A stretch of 64,000 nucleotides of DNA from positions 1,860,992 through 1,924,991 of the forward strand of contig NZ_CP132333.1 of NCBI RefSeq assembly GCF_030758935.1, given 5' to 3'. Position 1 is the first letter of the stretch; each line of letters starts with the position of its first letter. Of this stretch, positions 31,104 to 39,917 are shown in pieces. Source of the stretch: Geothrix sp. PMB-07. GTDB taxonomy: Bacteria > Acidobacteriota > Holophagae > Holophagales > Holophagaceae. Both the position numbers and the translations under genes were made by a program. Below the pieces are notes generated by a model that did not search any database, had not been told where the DNA came from, and saw only the letters and a program-made list of their open reading frames with translations.

Positions 31104-33083
31104 GTGTCCAAGCCCTTCTACATCACCACCCCCATCTACTACGTGAACGACCGGCCCCACATCGGCCACACCTACACCACGGTGCTCGCAGATGTGATCG
31201 CCCGCTTCCACCGCATGCGCGGCGAGCAGGTGTTCTTCCTCACGGGCACCGACGAGCACGGACAGAAGGTCGAGAAAGCTGCCGCCGCCCGGGGCATCAC
31301 GCCCAAGCAGCTGGCCGACGAGGTGGTGGCCAACTACCACGAGCTGTGGAAGCGAATGGGGATGACTCACTTCCGCCACATCCGCACCACCGATGCCGAC
31401 CACCGGGCCCAGGTGCAGCAGCTCTTCAAGCGCCTTCTGGACAAGGGGGACATCTACAAGGCCACCTACAAGGGACTCTACTCCGTCAGCGACGAGGCCT
31501 ACGTTACCGAGGTGCAGGCCAAGGAACTGCAGGCGCAGGGTCTCGCCCACCAGCTGGTGGAGCTGGAAGAGGAGACCTACTTCTTCCGCCTCAGTGCCTA
31601 CCAGGATCGCCTTCTGAAGCTCTATGAGGAGCGGCCTGACTTCGTGCAGCCGGATTTCCGCTTCAACGAGGTGAAGCGCTTCGTGGAAGGCGGCCTGCAG
31701 GATCTCTCCATCAGCCGCACCAGCATCAGCTGGGGCATTCCCGTGCCCGGGGATGAGAAGCACGTCATCTACGTGTGGTTCGATGCGCTGCTCAACTACC
31801 TGACGGGCTGCCCTGCCAATGGATGGCCGCCCGACCTCCAGTTGGTTGGCAAGGACATCCTCCGCTTCCACGCCGTCTATTGGCCCGCCTTCCTCATGGC
31901 GGCGGGCATGTTCCTGCCCACGACGATCCTGGCCCACGGCTGGTGGCTCATGGGCGAGGACAAGATGTCCAAGAGCAAGGGCAATGTGGTGCGCCCCGAC
32001 ACGCTGCTGCGCTTCGGCAACGATGCCTTGCGCTTCTACTTCATGCGCGACATGCAGGTCGGTCACGACCGCGGCTTTTCTTTCGAGGGGTTCATGGACC
32101 GTCTCAACGCAGATCTGGCCAACGGCCTGGGCAACTTGGCCTCACGCACCCTCAGCATGATCCAGCGTTACCGCGGTGGCGTGGTGCCCATGCCGTCCGT
32201 CTTCGATGTGTCCGATCAGGAAGTGGCAACCCAACTGCTCCAAGTCTTCCCCGAGTATCTGGAGAAGGCCCGCGCCAACGACTTCCATGCCGCCCTGAAC
32301 GCGCTCTGGACCTACCTGCGCGCCCTCGATGGCTACATCGTTCAGGCCGAGCCCTGGAAGCTGGCCAAGGATCCAGCGAACGATCCCAAGCTGGATGCCG
32401 TGCTGGCCAACCTCTACCGCGCCTTGCGCGCCACGGCCCTGCTGGTGGCACCGGTGATGCCCGAGCTGGCCCAGACCCTGTGGGAATCCCTTGGACACAC
32501 CTCGAAGGTGGCCGAGACCACCTTCCATGGCTTCGCCCTGGACGGTCCGGCCGTCGGCCCCATCGGCGATCCGAAACCGCTGTTCCAGCGCATCGACAAG
32601 GAGAAGGAATTGAGTGATCTCGAGACCGGAGCAGGAGCGGAGGTCCACCGTCGCCCTGGGGGCGATGACCCGAAGGGCGCTTCACAGGAGGTGAAGCGTG
32701 AAGAGGCGGCAGGGCCCGTCGAAACCAAACCCACGCTGGATGTGCCGGAGATCCGCGAGGTGGTGGACGCCGACACCTTCTTCAAAGTGGACCTGCGCGT
32801 GGGCCGGATCCTCGAAGCCGAGCGCGTCCCCAAGAGCGATAAGCTCATCAAGATGAAGGTGGACATCGGCCTGGAGCAGCGCACCATCGTGGGCGGCATC
32901 GGCAAGGCCTACGAACCCGCGGACCTGCTGCAGAAGCTGGTGGTGGTTGTGGCCAACCTCGCGCCGCGCAAGCTCATGGGCATCGAGAGCCACGGCATGT
33001 TGCTGGCCGCCAGCGACAACGCCAGCAAGCCCTACCTGGTGGCGCCTCCCGCCGACGCTCAGCCCGGGTTCCTGGTGAAGTGA
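31104..33083 (+). CDS. metG: Methionyl-tRNA synthetase with C-terminal tRNA-binding domain
   Basis: A 659-residue MetRS. The class I signatures are HIGH (in DRPHIGHTYTTV) and DKMSKSKGN. The connective peptide lacks the CxxC zinc knuckle seen in many MetRS (KGLYSVSDEAYVTEVQAKEL has no cysteine), so it is the zinc-less form. An acidic, low-complexity linker (about 505-550) joins the C-terminal EMAP/Trbp111-like OB fold (FFKVDLRVGRILEAERVPKS), which boosts tRNA affinity and dimerisation. GTG start. Its stop overlaps the next gene (ATGA-type). Confidence 0.96.
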   Translation: MSKPFYITTPIYYVNDRPHIGHTYTTVLADVIARFHRMRGEQVFFLTGTDEHGQKVEKAAAARGITPKQLADEVVANYHELWKRMGMTHFRHIRTTDADHRAQVQQLFKRLLDKGDIYKATYKGLYSVSDEAYVTEVQAKELQAQGLAHQLVELEEETYFFRLSAYQDRLLKLYEERPDFVQPDFRFNEVKRFVEGGLQDLSISRTSISWGIPVPGDEKHVIYVWFDALLNYLTGCPANGWPPDLQLVGKDILRFHAVYWPAFLMAAGMFLPTTILAHGWWLMGEDKMSKSKGNVVRPDTLLRFGNDALRFYFMRDMQVGHDRGFSFEGFMDRLNADLANGLGNLASRTLSMIQRYRGGVVPMPSVFDVSDQEVATQLLQVFPEYLEKARANDFHAALNALWTYLRALDGYIVQAEPWKLAKDPANDPKLDAVLANLYRALRATALLVAPVMPELAQTLWESLGHTSKVAETTFHGFALDGPAVGPIGDPKPLFQRIDKEKELSDLETGAGAEVHRRPGGDDPKGASQEVKREEAAGPVETKPTLDVPEIREVVDADTFFKVDLRVGRILEAERVPKSDKLIKMKVDIGLEQRTIVGGIGKAYEPADLLQKLVVVVANLAPRKLMGIESHGMLLAASDNASKPYLVAPPADAQPGFLVK

Positions 33084-33421
33084 AACGCCCCGCTTTCAGT
33101 TTCGAGGCCGAAGTCCTCACGGATGCCCCCTTCGATCACATCGTTGGGCGGCTGCGTGAAGAGGGGCCGCAAGCCTTCAAAAGCTTGAAGGCGCTTCGGG
33201 AGTGGTCACCCCTTGAACAGGCCGATGGTCGCGTGGTGCTTCGCTGGGCTCGATTGGTGGCCGGCGCGGAGGAATCAGGCGAGTTCACGTTGTCCCCGGA
33301 TCCCAAGGGAGCGCACCTCCGCTTGAACGGTCGCATGAAGGGTTGGTCGGGCTTCCTGCTGTTCGGGATGTTCCGCTGGCGTACGGATCGCCTGCTGGAC
33401 CGTTTCGTGGAGGAGTTATGA
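33080..33421 (+). CDS. Hypothetical protein coupled to metG
   Basis: 113 residues, start overlapping the metG stop and stop overlapping the next gene's start. FSFEAEVLTDAPFDHIVGRL, later RVVLRWARL and a C-terminal LLDRFVEEL helix, resemble a small START/SRPBCC-like alpha-beta domain, but this is only a shape argument. Function unknown. Confidence 0.6.
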   Translation: MKRPAFSFEAEVLTDAPFDHIVGRLREEGPQAFKSLKALREWSPLEQADGRVVLRWARLVAGAEESGEFTLSPDPKGAHLRLNGRMKGWSGFLLFGMFRWRTDRLLDRFVEEL

Positions 33422-33759
33422 AACCTGTGCTCTGGATGAAATCCAGCTGCACCACTTGTCGCAACGCCAAGGCGAAGCTGGCCGAGCTGGGCATCGAGGT
33501 GGAGGTTCGCGACTACTTCAAGAAGCCGCTGGAGGCCACCGAACTGGAACGGCTGCTGCCCTCTGACCCGGGGCCGATGCTGGGCACCAAGAGCCCCAAG
33601 TACAAAGAGCTGGGCTTGAAGGACCGCAAGCTGAGCAAGGCCGAGGCCATCGCGTTGATGGTGCAGGACAACAACCTGCTCAAACGGCCCATCCTGGTGC
33701 ATGCCAAGGGTGTGATCATTGGCTTTGACGCCGCTGCCTATGGCACCCTGGTGTCCTGA
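33418..33759 (+). CDS. ArsC/Spx-family protein
   Basis: 113 residues with thioredoxin-like ArsC/Spx fold: SSCTTCRNAKAKL (CxxC redox motif), VRDYFKKPLEATEL, and RPILVHAKGVIIGFDA. Without the three ArsC arginines clearly placed it could be an arsenate reductase or an uncharacterised YffB/Spx-like protein. ATG 33418 overlaps the preceding stop. Confidence 0.8.
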   Translation: MKPVLWMKSSCTTCRNAKAKLAELGIEVEVRDYFKKPLEATELERLLPSDPGPMLGTKSPKYKELGLKDRKLSKAEAIALMVQDNNLLKRPILVHAKGVIIGFDAAAYGTLVS

Positions 33760-33770
33760 CAGGAGAATCC

Positions 33771-34547
33771 ATGCGCTTCTACAGCTGGAACGTTAATGGT
33801 TTCCGTTCGGTCCTGAAGAAGGGCTTCATGGACTGGCTGGAGGAGACGGAACCGGATGTTCTCTCGCTCCAGGAAATCCGCTGCGAATGGGAAGAGGTCG
33901 ATCTGGGGGTGCGCCGCCAGCTTGAAAGCGCCTACGACATCTGCTGGTTCCCGGCCACGAGCAAGAAGGGCTATGCGGGTGCCGCCACCCTGTCCAAGAA
34001 GGACCTGGGCTTCAGCCACACCAAGGGCCTGGGCCACGAAGGCTACGATGCCGAAGGACGCATGATCGTGTCCCGCAAGGACAAGCTGGTCTTCATCGCG
34101 GGCTATTTCCCCAACGCCTCCCAGGGGTTGGTGCGCCTGCCTTTCAAGCGCCAGTTCGCCAAGGACCTCTCGGCCATTGTGGCCAAGCATCATAAGGCCG
34201 GAGACCAAGTCATCCTCACGGGCGACATGAATGTGGCTCCTGAAGAGATCGATTTGGCGCGTCCCAAAGACAACACCAAGAACCCCGGCTTCACGCCAGA
34301 AGAACGCGAAGACTTCAAACTCTATCTGGGAACGGGGCTGGTCGACGTGCTGCGGGAGCGCAATCCGAATACGCCTGGCCTCTACACCTGGTGGACCGCC
34401 CGTGGTGGCGCCCGTGAACGGAATGTGGGCTGGAGGATCGACCTCTTCCTCGCCAGTCGACCGCTCTTGGAAAAGGTGAAGGAGGCCCGCATCCATGCGG
34501 ATGTCCTGGGCTCAGACCACTGTCCGATCAGCCTAGAGCTGGCTTAA
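33771..34547 (+). CDS. xth: Exodeoxyribonuclease III / AP endonuclease
   Basis: A 258-residue EEP-fold enzyme of base excision repair. SWNVNGFRSV, the metal-binding Glu in LSLQEIRCEW, GDMNVAPEEIDLA, WRIDLFLAS and the catalytic His in GSDHCPISLEL are all present. AGGAGAATCC precedes the ATG, 11 bp after the ArsC-like gene. With tag upstream, this cluster holds two base excision repair enzymes. Confidence 0.95.
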   Translation: MRFYSWNVNGFRSVLKKGFMDWLEETEPDVLSLQEIRCEWEEVDLGVRRQLESAYDICWFPATSKKGYAGAATLSKKDLGFSHTKGLGHEGYDAEGRMIVSRKDKLVFIAGYFPNASQGLVRLPFKRQFAKDLSAIVAKHHKAGDQVILTGDMNVAPEEIDLARPKDNTKNPGFTPEEREDFKLYLGTGLVDVLRERNPNTPGLYTWWTARGGARERNVGWRIDLFLASRPLLEKVKEARIHADVLGSDHCPISLELA

Positions 34548-34582
34548 AAGGAAAGGGCCCCGAAACGGGGCCCTTTCCTTTT
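34546..34582. terminator. Strong bidirectional terminator after xth
   Basis: A 17-bp perfect stem AAAAGGAAAGGGCCCCG/CGGGGCCCTTTCCTTTT around AAA, with T runs on both strands. It separates convergent xth and the TPR gene. Confidence 0.93.
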
Positions 34583-34595
34583 TGGATGTCATGCC

Positions 34596-35606
34596 CTACT
34601 TAATCCGCTTCAGGGAAGGATCCTTCAGCATTTCCTTGGCCGTCGCGGCATTCTTGCCATTGGGAGCCAACTCGAGGTACTTCTCCAGATTCTGCTTGGT
34701 GCCCTTCAGGTTGTTCTCACCAAATTCGACCATGGCCAGCATGAAGTGGGCCTCCGCATAGGTCGGAGCAATTTCCAGCGTCTTCAGCCAATGTGTTTTG
34801 GCCTCTTTGGTTCGACCGGAATTGAAGGCATCCACGCCCTTGTTGTAGTAGGCATCCGGGTTGGGTCCCTGCAGGGTTTCGAGCTGGGTGGTGTATTTCT
34901 GCTCAGCGGCTTTGTCGGATTTGGCCTTGCTGGTTTCGATGAGGGCCATGAGCACCCGCTCGTCCTTGGCATTACGCGCGAGGGCCTTCAGGAGGTAAGG
35001 TTCGGCATCTTCCTTTTTGGCGCCGGCCTGGGCGATGCAGATGCCTAGAACCCGCTCGATTTTGATGAGTTCGGGTGCGAGTTCCTCTTTAGCCTTTTCG
35101 TCTTTCAGTTTTTCCTTGGCTTCGTTAAGGGTCTTGTAGGATTTCTCGATGAGAGGCAGTGCTTCGGAAAAATTCCCGGAGTTGTATAGAGGTATGGCTG
35201 AATTAAAGGACTCTCGACCTTCTGTATCGAGACCAGCACCAGGGTCTGCGGCTGCGACTTGAGCTCCTGCGGCCGCCCGCGCCTCATTGGCCGTGAGCAA
35301 TGAAACATTTTTGACAACCACGTCGCCCAATGGAATTTTTACCTGTTCAGTCAAGGCCACGTAGCCTTCGGCAGTGACGGTCATTAGGTAATCCTTAGGC
35401 TCCATGCCGACTTGGAGAAAGCTTCCGGTTTTATCTGAGATAAGGTCCTTAGTCCAATTCCGATCAGTGCGTTTTAGGTTGATCTTGGCACCGACTATCG
35501 GCTGACCGGCCTTATTGACAACCTTACCGGAGATTCGTCCGGTCGAATCCGCATGGATCGACAGGCAGGCCACGGGGAGCACGAGGGCGAGGGTGAGGCG
35601 TCGCAT
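34596..35606 (-). CDS. Secreted protein with carboxypeptidase-regulatory-like domain and TPRs
   Basis: 336 residues. A signal peptide (MRRLTLALVLPVACLSIHA) leads into a beta-sandwich of the CarboxypepD_reg type (GRISGKVVNKAGQPIVGAKI, AEGYVALTEQVKI; about 22-105), common in Acidobacteriota. After an Ala-rich linker, TPR-like helices follow (about 130-330; YYNKGVDAFNSGRTKEAKTH, PTYAEAHFMLAMVEFGENNL). GGAGGA lies 7 bp before ATG 35606; an earlier ATG at 35630 has no site. Role unknown. Confidence 0.8.
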   Translation of the reverse strand: MRRLTLALVLPVACLSIHADSTGRISGKVVNKAGQPIVGAKINLKRTDRNWTKDLISDKTGSFLQVGMEPKDYLMTVTAEGYVALTEQVKIPLGDVVVKNVSLLTANEARAAAGAQVAAADPGAGLDTEGRESFNSAIPLYNSGNFSEALPLIEKSYKTLNEAKEKLKDEKAKEELAPELIKIERVLGICIAQAGAKKEDAEPYLLKALARNAKDERVLMALIETSKAKSDKAAEQKYTTQLETLQGPNPDAYYNKGVDAFNSGRTKEAKTHWLKTLEIAPTYAEAHFMLAMVEFGENNLKGTKQNLEKYLELAPNGKNAATAKEMLKDPSLKRIK

Positions 35607-35789
35607 GGGTCTTCCTCCAAACCCATTCATCCTTCCACAGGGTCGCCATTCCGCCGAGTGCTTTTCGTCAAATAGTTGCTATCCCTGAAACCTCCACCCG
35701 GCGGTGCATTGATTCCAGTTGGGTGCGGGAAGCGCCTGCCTGTGGTAGGCTTCCGGGCAGACAAGTCCTGAAAGCGTTTGAGGTAGCCC

Positions 35790-36074
35790 ATGAACCCCGC
35801 GATGCCGGAAGCGTCCTTGACGGCCCTGATGCACCTCCTCGCCGAGCAGGCACTCCTGGCCATGGGGGTGCCTCATCCCATGATGAAGGACGCTCCGCCA
35901 GCGAATCCTGCCGTGGCACGCTTCTACGTGGACCTGGTCGCTGTGCTCAAAGAAAAAACTGAAGGCGCGCGCACTGACGCGGAAACGGCCCAGCTCGATG
36001 AAATCCTCTATCAGTTGCGAATGAGGGCCATGGATCTCAAACCCGCAGCGGAAACGCCGGTGGTGCCGAAGTGA
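35790..36074 (+). CDS. DUF1844 family protein
   Basis: 94 residues. LTALMHLLAEQALLAMGVPH and RFYVDLVAVLKEKTEGARTD, with QLDEILYQLRMRAMDL, match the DUF1844 pattern of small helical proteins near central genes; biochemical function is unknown. Preceded by a weak GAGG. Confidence 0.8.
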   Translation: MNPAMPEASLTALMHLLAEQALLAMGVPHPMMKDAPPANPAVARFYVDLVAVLKEKTEGARTDAETAQLDEILYQLRMRAMDLKPAAETPVVPK

Positions 36075-36094
36075 GCCACCGGAGGAGAACAGGC

Positions 36095-37966
36095 ATGGAA
36101 TTCCTGCAGGCCTTCCGGCATGTCTGCCTGGCCATTGGCGTTTCTTGCGCGGTTTGGGCTGCGCCACCCACAGGGGCTCCCGCGCCGGCGGCCCCCGTCG
36201 CCGCTGCGGCCACTGTCACCCCGCTTCCCGCGATTGCCTTGAGTCATCGCACCCAGCACCTGATGACGGCTTTGGCAAAGGGCGACCAGGAGGCGGTTCG
36301 CGCGGCCCAATTGGAGGTAGAGGCCCTGCGCCGCACCTATTCCACTTTGGACGTGGCGCCCCTCATCGAAGCCATGGCCCTCTGGTCCCGCCAGCAGGGT
36401 ATGGCGGGAAAAAGCGCCTTGGGTTTGGAAGGCCTGCAAGCCGTGGAACGCTGGGCACCGGATCATCCGACCCTGCTGGGCACTCGGATCATCCTCATGC
36501 GCCAGCAGGGCATCCATGGCTGGTTCTGGAGTTTCCCGGACGTGCTCCGCTTGAGCCGTCAGCGCATCGATCATCCAGCCCACCGCTGGCTCTGGCTGGT
36601 TCAGCACCTGGGTATGATCCGCCTCTCGGCGACCCTTCTGCTCTGGGGTTGGGCCCTGACCATGGGGCTGCGCTACCGCAATGTGCTACGGCATCTGTGG
36701 GAGGAACCCCTGAAGCACAGGGGCATGGCTCCGGCCCTGGCGGCCTTGATCGGTGCTCTCGTGCTGACTGGCCCCGTCATTCTCGGCTTGGATCCCATGG
36801 CCGCGGCCATGTTGTGGCTTTTCCTGCTCGCGCCCTTCCTCACCACTTCCGAAGTGAAGGTCGCCACGTTTATTCTGCTGCTTCAGCTGGTTCACCCGGC
36901 CCTGGCGGCCCTGGAGCCCTGGGCGGCCCGGGAACCCCAGCCGAGTCTGGCCACGCTGCAACTGCAGCCGCAGGTGCAACCGGTGCCAGCAACCCTGCTG
37001 CGCTTCCTCCCGTCGGCCGACCAGGATTTCCTCAAGGGCTGGGGACATCTGCAGAACCTGGAGTGGGCCGAGGCAGCCACGGTTTTCCAGGGGCTGGTTG
37101 GACAGCATCCAGATCAGGCCGCGGTGCTGAACAACCTCGGCGTTGCCCGTTTCCAGTCCGGAGATGTCGCCGGGGCCGATCAGGCCTTCGACATGGCGCT
37201 GGCCACGGGGCCCAAGATGGAGGTGCTCCTGAACCAGAGCATCCTGGCTTTCAACCGTCTCGATACCACCCTGGGCGCTTCGAAGCGGGACGAGGCCCAG
37301 GCCGCGGCTCCCGAGGCCTACACCCTGCTCATCGCCCTTAACGACGCCCAGAAGGACATCCGCACCTATCCCATGGCGCTGCGCGACACGCCTGAGCGGG
37401 TGCAGGCGCTTATGGATGGGGGCGGAGAAAGCAAGGGGGCTGAGACCCTGCGTCTGACGGAGCGCACCTTCCTCTTCGCGCTGCTCCTCCCCATCATCGG
37501 CCTGTTGGCCTTCCTGGTTCGGGTGCGGGCCAGCATCCGCATGGCCCATCCCACCCAGTGCATCCGCTGCGGCGAACCTTTTCACACCACCGACAGCCCG
37601 GATGTTGAAGTCTGCCAGAAGTGCCACCACCTGTTCGTCCTGCGGGATGGGCTCCATGCGGAGAACCGGAAGAAGAAGCTGGATGAGGTGGCCGATCACC
37701 AGCAGTCCACCCGCTGGATCCACAAGGCCCTCATCGTCCTGCTTCCCGGTTGCGACCTGGCATTCCTGGGCGAAACCAGAGAAGGCCTGGTGGAATTCCT
37801 GCCCTTCTGCCTGGCCGTGGGCATGGTGCTTGCCACAGGCCGATCAGTTCGCTATCCCGGCGAGATCCTGGCGGATCCCACCTCCACCTGGCTGGCCGTC
37901 GGGGCAGCCCTGGTGGCGCTCTTCTACGTTCGTTCCTGGCTGAAGCTCATCATGAGGAGGGCCTGA
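36095..37966 (+). CDS. Membrane protein with TPR and zinc-ribbon segments
   Basis: A 623-residue protein with a signal peptide (VCLAIGVSCAVWA). Pro/Ala-rich start, helical repeats (about 50-150), a block of membrane segments (about 170-270), a periplasmic TPR region (AAVLNNLGVARFQSGDVAGA), another membrane helix (about 465-485; LFALLLPIIGLLAFLVRV), a CIRCG...CQKCH zinc ribbon (about 490-520) and two final membrane segments. GGAGGA precedes ATG 36095. One base separates it from the next gene, so the two are an operon. Function unknown. Confidence 0.75.
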   Translation: MEFLQAFRHVCLAIGVSCAVWAAPPTGAPAPAAPVAAAATVTPLPAIALSHRTQHLMTALAKGDQEAVRAAQLEVEALRRTYSTLDVAPLIEAMALWSRQQGMAGKSALGLEGLQAVERWAPDHPTLLGTRIILMRQQGIHGWFWSFPDVLRLSRQRIDHPAHRWLWLVQHLGMIRLSATLLLWGWALTMGLRYRNVLRHLWEEPLKHRGMAPALAALIGALVLTGPVILGLDPMAAAMLWLFLLAPFLTTSEVKVATFILLLQLVHPALAALEPWAAREPQPSLATLQLQPQVQPVPATLLRFLPSADQDFLKGWGHLQNLEWAEAATVFQGLVGQHPDQAAVLNNLGVARFQSGDVAGADQAFDMALATGPKMEVLLNQSILAFNRLDTTLGASKRDEAQAAAPEAYTLLIALNDAQKDIRTYPMALRDTPERVQALMDGGGESKGAETLRLTERTFLFALLLPIIGLLAFLVRVRASIRMAHPTQCIRCGEPFHTTDSPDVEVCQKCHHLFVLRDGLHAENRKKKLDEVADHQQSTRWIHKALIVLLPGCDLAFLGETREGLVEFLPFCLAVGMVLATGRSVRYPGEILADPTSTWLAVGAALVALFYVRSWLKLIMRRA

Positions 37967-37967
37967 G

Positions 37968-39143
37968 ATGGCATTGGAAGGCTCCCTCCGCGATTTTGAC
38001 CTCTTCTCCTTGTTCAACATGATCAAGATCCAGGGGAAGAACGGCACCCTGGTGCTTTCCCAGGGGCAGGAGTTCGTCAAAGTCTTCTTCGAGAACGGCG
38101 AGATTGTCGGCTGCGATTCCAATCAGGTGCGCATGGAGGACCGCCTGGGCACCATGCTGGTGCGGCTGGGCCGGTTGACGGGCGAAGAACTTCTGGCGAT
38201 GGTTCAGATCCAGCGTCAGACCCTCAAGCGCATGGGCACCCTGCTCATGGAAAGCGGCAAGGTCGCCTCGTCGGACCTTCAGGACGCCCTGTTCAATCAA
38301 GCCACGGCCATCCTCCACCGCACCTTCCGGTGGGTGGAAGGGGATTACCGGTTCGATTCCATGCTGCCGCCGGATCTGGACCGCGATCATTTCGTACCGA
38401 TTCCTGTGGACACTGTGCTGATGGAGGCTGCGCGCATCCAGGACGAATGGCCTGAGGTGGAGCGGCGGCTGCCGGGGATGGATACCGCCCTGGCACGCTC
38501 ACCGAGGGCCCAGGCCCTCCATCTGGATATCGACCGGGATGTTTCGCTGCTGCTGGATGGCAAGGGCGGACAGCTCTCCCAGGGCAGTTCCGGACTTACC
38601 CACGAGCAGGAGATGGTCCTTTCGTATTTCGACCATCCGCAGACCGTCAACGAGATCGTCCAGATCAGCCGCTACGAGGAACTGGATACCTGCAAGACCG
38701 TGGCGGACCTCATCGAGGCTGGCCTGCTGGAGCCCATCTCTGGAGACGCGCCCAAGGTGGTGCGCCCCTGGGTGGTGGATGGCCAGTACGACCTGGCGCC
38801 TCCGGAATGGGAATCCAGTCGGCTGTTGTGGCCCCTGGTGGCCCTCTGCTTCCTGGTGCCGCTCGCCCTCTACGTGCCCCATCACCGGGGGTCCATGAAC
38901 ATGGGGCTCGCCAGTTTGCAGCCGGTGGATGTCCGGGTGGTGCCTGAGGGACCCACGCGCCTTCGGCAGGCCTGGGCGCTCCGGATGGCTTCGCCTCAGG
39001 ATGGCGGTCTCGCTCTGGCCACGAATCTGGGACGGCCCCTTGACGGCCCCAACCCCGTGCCCGACTTCTCGAAGCAGCCCGATCCCATGTCCGCGCCGCA
39101 TCCGCCCGCTCCCGAAGCTGTTCTCCCCCCCAAGAAGAATTAA
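37968..39143 (+). CDS. DUF4388 (PATAN) protein with membrane anchor
   Basis: 391 residues. The N-terminal DUF4388 region (MALEGSLRDFDLFSLFNMIK, NGTLVLSQG, VKVFFENGEIVGCDS) is a PATAN-type domain found with response regulators and gliding/polarity proteins. A second helical part (TLLMESGKVASSDLQDALF, TFRWVEGDYRFD) continues the family. A winged-helix-like stretch follows (TVNEIVQISRYEELDTCKTV), then one membrane helix (about 283-300; LLWPLVALCFLVPLALYV) and a proline-rich tail. Probably a signalling adaptor. Confidence 0.82.
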   Translation: MALEGSLRDFDLFSLFNMIKIQGKNGTLVLSQGQEFVKVFFENGEIVGCDSNQVRMEDRLGTMLVRLGRLTGEELLAMVQIQRQTLKRMGTLLMESGKVASSDLQDALFNQATAILHRTFRWVEGDYRFDSMLPPDLDRDHFVPIPVDTVLMEAARIQDEWPEVERRLPGMDTALARSPRAQALHLDIDRDVSLLLDGKGGQLSQGSSGLTHEQEMVLSYFDHPQTVNEIVQISRYEELDTCKTVADLIEAGLLEPISGDAPKVVRPWVVDGQYDLAPPEWESSRLLWPLVALCFLVPLALYVPHHRGSMNMGLASLQPVDVRVVPEGPTRLRQAWALRMASPQDGGLALATNLGRPLDGPNPVPDFSKQPDPMSAPHPPAPEAVLPPKKN

Positions 39144-39152
39144 GGATTTGCG

Positions 39153-39752
39153 ATGTTCGTGCACCAGCGCCAGGGTTCCCTGGAGGTGATTTGCGGTCCC
39201 ATGTTCTCCGGCAAGTCCGAGGAACTCATCCGCCGCATCAAGCGGGCCATCATCGCCAAGCAGAAGGTGCAGGTCTTCAAGCCGGCTCTGGACGACCGCT
39301 ATGATGCCTCCGCCGTGGCCAGCCACAGCCAGCGCAAGCACGAGGCCATCGCTGTGAAGGACACCACGGAACTGCTGCGGCACCTGGATCCCGAGGCGCA
39401 GGTGGTGGCACTCGATGAGGCACAGTTCTTGGATGAAGGTCTGATTCCCATCATCGAGGACTTGGCCAATCGCGGGGTTCGCGTCATCGCTGGCGGCCTG
39501 GACCAGGATTCCAATGGAGAGCCTTTCGGCATCATGCCGATCCTGCTGGCGAAGGCAGACTATGTCACCAAGCTCCAGGCCATTTGCATGGTCTGCGGGG
39601 CTCTGGCGAGCCGCACGCAGCGCATGGTGCACACGGGCGGCCAGGTGCTGGTGGGCGCCGCCGATGCCTATGAGGCCCGCTGCCGCCACTGCCATGAGGT
39701 GCCCCACGCCACGGGGGATCGGCTGCTGGAGGACCTCAGCCAGGGCTCCTGA
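39153..39752 (+). CDS. tdk: Thymidine kinase
   Basis: A 199-residue type II thymidine kinase of the pyrimidine salvage pathway. Walker A is [14 protein letters not shown], the catalytic region is [11 protein letters not shown], and the lasso zinc site uses CMVCG and CRHCH. GGATTT precedes the ATG, 9 bp after the PATAN gene. Confidence 0.96.
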   Translation: MFVHQRQGSLEVICGPMFSGKSEELIRRIKRAIIAKQKVQVFKPALDDRYDASAVASHSQRKHEAIAVKDTTELLRHLDPEAQVVALDEAQFLDEGLIPIIEDLANRGVRVIAGGLDQDSNGEPFGIMPILLAKADYVTKLQAICMVCGALASRTQRMVHTGGQVLVGAADAYEARCRHCHEVPHATGDRLLEDLSQGS

Positions 39753-39917
39753 TTTTCCAGTTCGTCAAGGGGATGCGCGCCATGACAGGAATCGGCGCGG
39801 TGGATGGGGATGCGCGACGGACCCGGTTTTGACGCAGCGGTAGACTGGCCCCGACGCGCTGCTGCAGCGTCGAATCCATCAATTGCCCGAGGCTTCAGGG
39901 CATTTCAGGAGGTCCCC

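Noticed and set aside
29696-31111. 471-codon open frame antisense to the cyclophilin and tag genes
   Set aside because: It spans two well-identified genes on the other strand and has no domain signal.
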